Positions 28,412 through 30,014 of a stretch of 30,014 bases of DNA are shown piece by piece; the first letter of the stretch is position 1; every line of letters starts with the position of its first letter. Under the pieces are notes generated by a model, which did not search any database, was not told where the DNA came from, and saw only the letters and a program-made list of their open reading frames with translations. The stretch covers positions 1 through 30,014 of the forward strand of contig CAZIZQ010000008.1 in NCBI GenBank assembly GCA_964544105.1, read 5' to 3'. The position numbers and the translations under genes were made by a program. The stretch is from GCA-016432345 sp964544105 (lineage in GTDB: Bacteria; Patescibacteriota; Microgenomatia; Levybacterales; UBA12049).

Positions 28412-30014
28412 TTATGCTTGAGTATCCTTTAACATCTTTGCCAGCTCTGAAAAACGCTCTTGAAGCTTTTCTATAGCTTCTTTGGAAAACGCCTCTTTTT
28501 CTTTTTTTTGTATTTGTTCTCCAATACGTTTTATTTCTTCCCGTAAAGCAATCACACGAAGATCTTTTACAACCTTTTCTATTTCTTTCTGATATGCTGC
28601 ATCATCTTCAAACACCGGAAGAGGTAAAAGAAAACACCGATCAAAGAGGGGAAAAAGTTCTGGAGGGACACTTTTTAGGAAACTGTGAGGATCAAAAACA
28701 CTTTGTTCTTTGAAATAAACAGTTAGATACGACACAATCTTCTCGTATGCAGTTGCAGAAAAAAGCGGTATATCCTCTTTGCCAAGGGCGTCAAAAAAAG
28801 ACATGCGCGGTGTTTTAGATTGTAGAATTAAGCCCAAAACATATTCTTCCAGCACTTCCCGCCTTGGCCTCTTATCTTTTACCATTTTCAACATACTTTC
28901 CTCTCCGCCGTGGGCTGCGAAACGTGCTTCCTGCCTGGTAATGCTTTCGTACGAGGTATCAAGCATGTGTGCCAGCTTTTTTAGATAATGCTCTTTAACA
29001 ACTTCGTTTTCGATACCATGCAAAAGTGGCAATAGTTCGTTAGTGGCTTGTTTTTTTCCTTCGGCAGTTGCAACATTGATATGGCCAACAATTTTTTCGA
29101 GCAAGTAATCATATACCGGTATATCGTGCTTGACTGCCTGTTTGAATAGAGCTGCATCGATATGCAAAACTTCATCCGGATCCTTTCCTCCGGGCGGAAT
29201 AACAACGGTTATGTTTAATCCTTTTTTTTCAAGATGTGGAATACTTCTAATAATTGCGTCCTGCCCTGCTGCGTCAATATCAAAGCACAAACTAACTTTT
29301 TCGCAAAACCTGGCAATTAAATTTACCTGCGCTTCGGTTAACGCCGACCCTTTTACTGCAACTGCATTACCAACACCTTCCTGAAACGATGACATAACAT
29401 CAAATTCCCCCTCCATGACAATAGCGCGTTTCTCTGCCTTTATTTCATCTTTGGCAATATTAAGCCCAAAAAAGACACTGCCCTTGTGATACACAAGTGT
29501 TTCTCTGGTATTGATATACTTTGGTGAAGTTTTCGAATTATCAAGCAACCGCCCCGAAAATCCCTCAACATTTCCCCGATGGTCAAAAAGCGGAAACATC
29601 AACCTATTCACAAAAAAATCGCCAACACCAGTGCTTTTTCTTACAACAATGCCTGCTTCAAATAAATCTTCTGTTTTGTGCTTTTTCTTTGCTAATAAAT
29701 ATCTAGTCAGCACATTGCCTCCAGTTGGGGCAAACCCAACCATAAAAGTCTTTATAACCTTTTCGTTTATTTTTCTTTTTTCTAAAATATAAGAAAGAGC
29801 TTTTTTCCCTGCCGCATGAGACATTAACACATAATGGTAAAACTCCATTGCCTGGCGATTTACTGTATAGATTATTTCTTTTTTTGAAGAAACTCCGGTT
29901 TGGAAAGCAGTCTGGACCAACTGAATACCAGTTCTTTGAGCCAGCATTCGTAGTGCCTCTGGAAATTCCAGATTTTCATACTCCATCAGAAAGGTAAAAC
30001 AATCTCCCCCTTTT
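28412..30014 (-). CDS. dnaG: DNA primase DnaG (5' part outside the window)
   Basis: At least 533 residues are visible. The frame continues past the window edge: codons before the ATG at 29986 read KGGDCFTFLMEYENLEFPEA, the conserved end of the zinc-binding domain, so that ATG is internal. The Toprim domain shows VMEGEFDVMSSFQEG with the catalytic Glu, KGSAL, and LCFDIDAAGQDA with the DxD pair. GFSGRLLD and SPKYINTRETLVYHK are typical primase segments. The C-terminal helicase-interaction region is long and helical. It makes RNA primers for replication. Confidence 0.95.
   Translation of the reverse strand, partial: KGGDCFTFLMEYENLEFPEALRMLAQRTGIQLVQTAFQTGVSSKKEIIYTVNRQAMEFYHYVLMSHAAGKKALSYILEKRKINEKVIKTFMVGFAPTGGNVLTRYLLAKKKHKTEDLFEAGIVVRKSTGVGDFFVNRLMFPLFDHRGNVEGFSGRLLDNSKTSPKYINTRETLVYHKGSVFFGLNIAKDEIKAEKRAIVMEGEFDVMSSFQEGVGNAVAVKGSALTEAQVNLIARFCEKVSLCFDIDAAGQDAIIRSIPHLEKKGLNITVVIPPGGKDPDEVLHIDAALFKQAVKHDIPVYDYLLEKIVGHINVATAEGKKQATNELLPLLHGIENEVVKEHYLKKLAHMLDTSYESITRQEARFAAHGGEESMLKMVKDKRPRREVLEEYVLGLILQSKTPRMSFFDALGKEDIPLFSATAYEKIVSYLTVYFKEQSVFDPHSFLKSVPPELFPLFDRCFLLPLPVFEDDAAYQKEIEKVVKDLRVIALREEIKRIGEQIQKKEKEAFSKEAIEKLQERFSELAKMLKDTQA

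Noticed and set aside
29984..29986. ATG as the start of dnaG
   Set aside because: The preceding codons in frame encode the conserved KGGD-x-FTFL segment of primases, so the gene continues beyond the window.

Overview
The window looks like a chromosomal segment of a low-GC bacterium of the Candidate Phyla Radiation (Patescibacteria), probably Microgenomates-like. That rests on inference from gene content and style. The supporting signs are short, tightly packed or overlapping genes, a CxxC-x17-CxxC zinc-ribbon protein, VanW, L,D-transpeptidase and FemAB-type envelope proteins, a DUF5676 membrane protein, stand-alone GIY-YIG nuclease genes, and many housekeeping genes whose -10 box lies only 5-9 bases before the start codon (predicted leaderless mRNAs). 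No rRNA gene or ribosomal protein is present to fix the taxonomy.

Left chromosomal part (1-9440). It holds envelope genes (FemAB-like, L,D-transpeptidase, VanW), a nickel superoxide dismutase operon with its maturation protease and a membrane-anchored methyltransferase, a phospholipid head-group pair (CDP-alcohol phosphatidyltransferase and a CarS/DUF46-like CTP transferase) around a PHP phosphoesterase, an endonuclease/exonuclease/phosphatase protein, a zinc-ribbon protein and a GH15-like protein. It ends at tRNA-Asn(GTT). Upstream of the tRNA are a broken HTH/LAGLIDADG-like gene and a GIY-YIG nuclease gene. The GIY-YIG gene lies between two identical 38-bp repeats made of tRNA-Asn pieces with an 18-bp perfect palindrome in place of the D-arm.

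Integrated element (about 9429 to 22016). A large serine recombinase gene ends inside the 3' end of the tRNA. Next come small genes on the minus strand (DUF6884, two zinc-ribbon paralogues, an HTH_36-type protein, a 44-aa protein, DUF5659, an unknown protein) and a plus-strand part with a candidate structured RNA before a superinfection-immunity-like protein. Then follow a TdeIII-type restriction endonuclease between two DNA methyltransferases, a LexA-type repressor with two operator-like boxes, and a divergent operon HNH - TIR (ThsB-like) - RipA-like membrane protein - PIN - HEPN-like. The last gene is a PD-(D/E)xK nuclease with homing-endonuclease-associated repeats. Several element genes have strong Shine-Dalgarno sequences, unlike most flanking genes. 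The TIR/RipA/PIN/HEPN-like operon under possible LexA control is the best candidate for a little-described defence system.

Right chromosomal part (22020-30014). It holds an integral membrane protein, a DEAD-box RNA helicase with a long structured leader, a Nudix-like protein, TypA/BipA, MsrA, a DUF5676 protein, the principal sigma factor RpoD and the 3' part of dnaG, which runs off the right edge. SodN and MsrA together suggest exposure to oxygen or oxidants.
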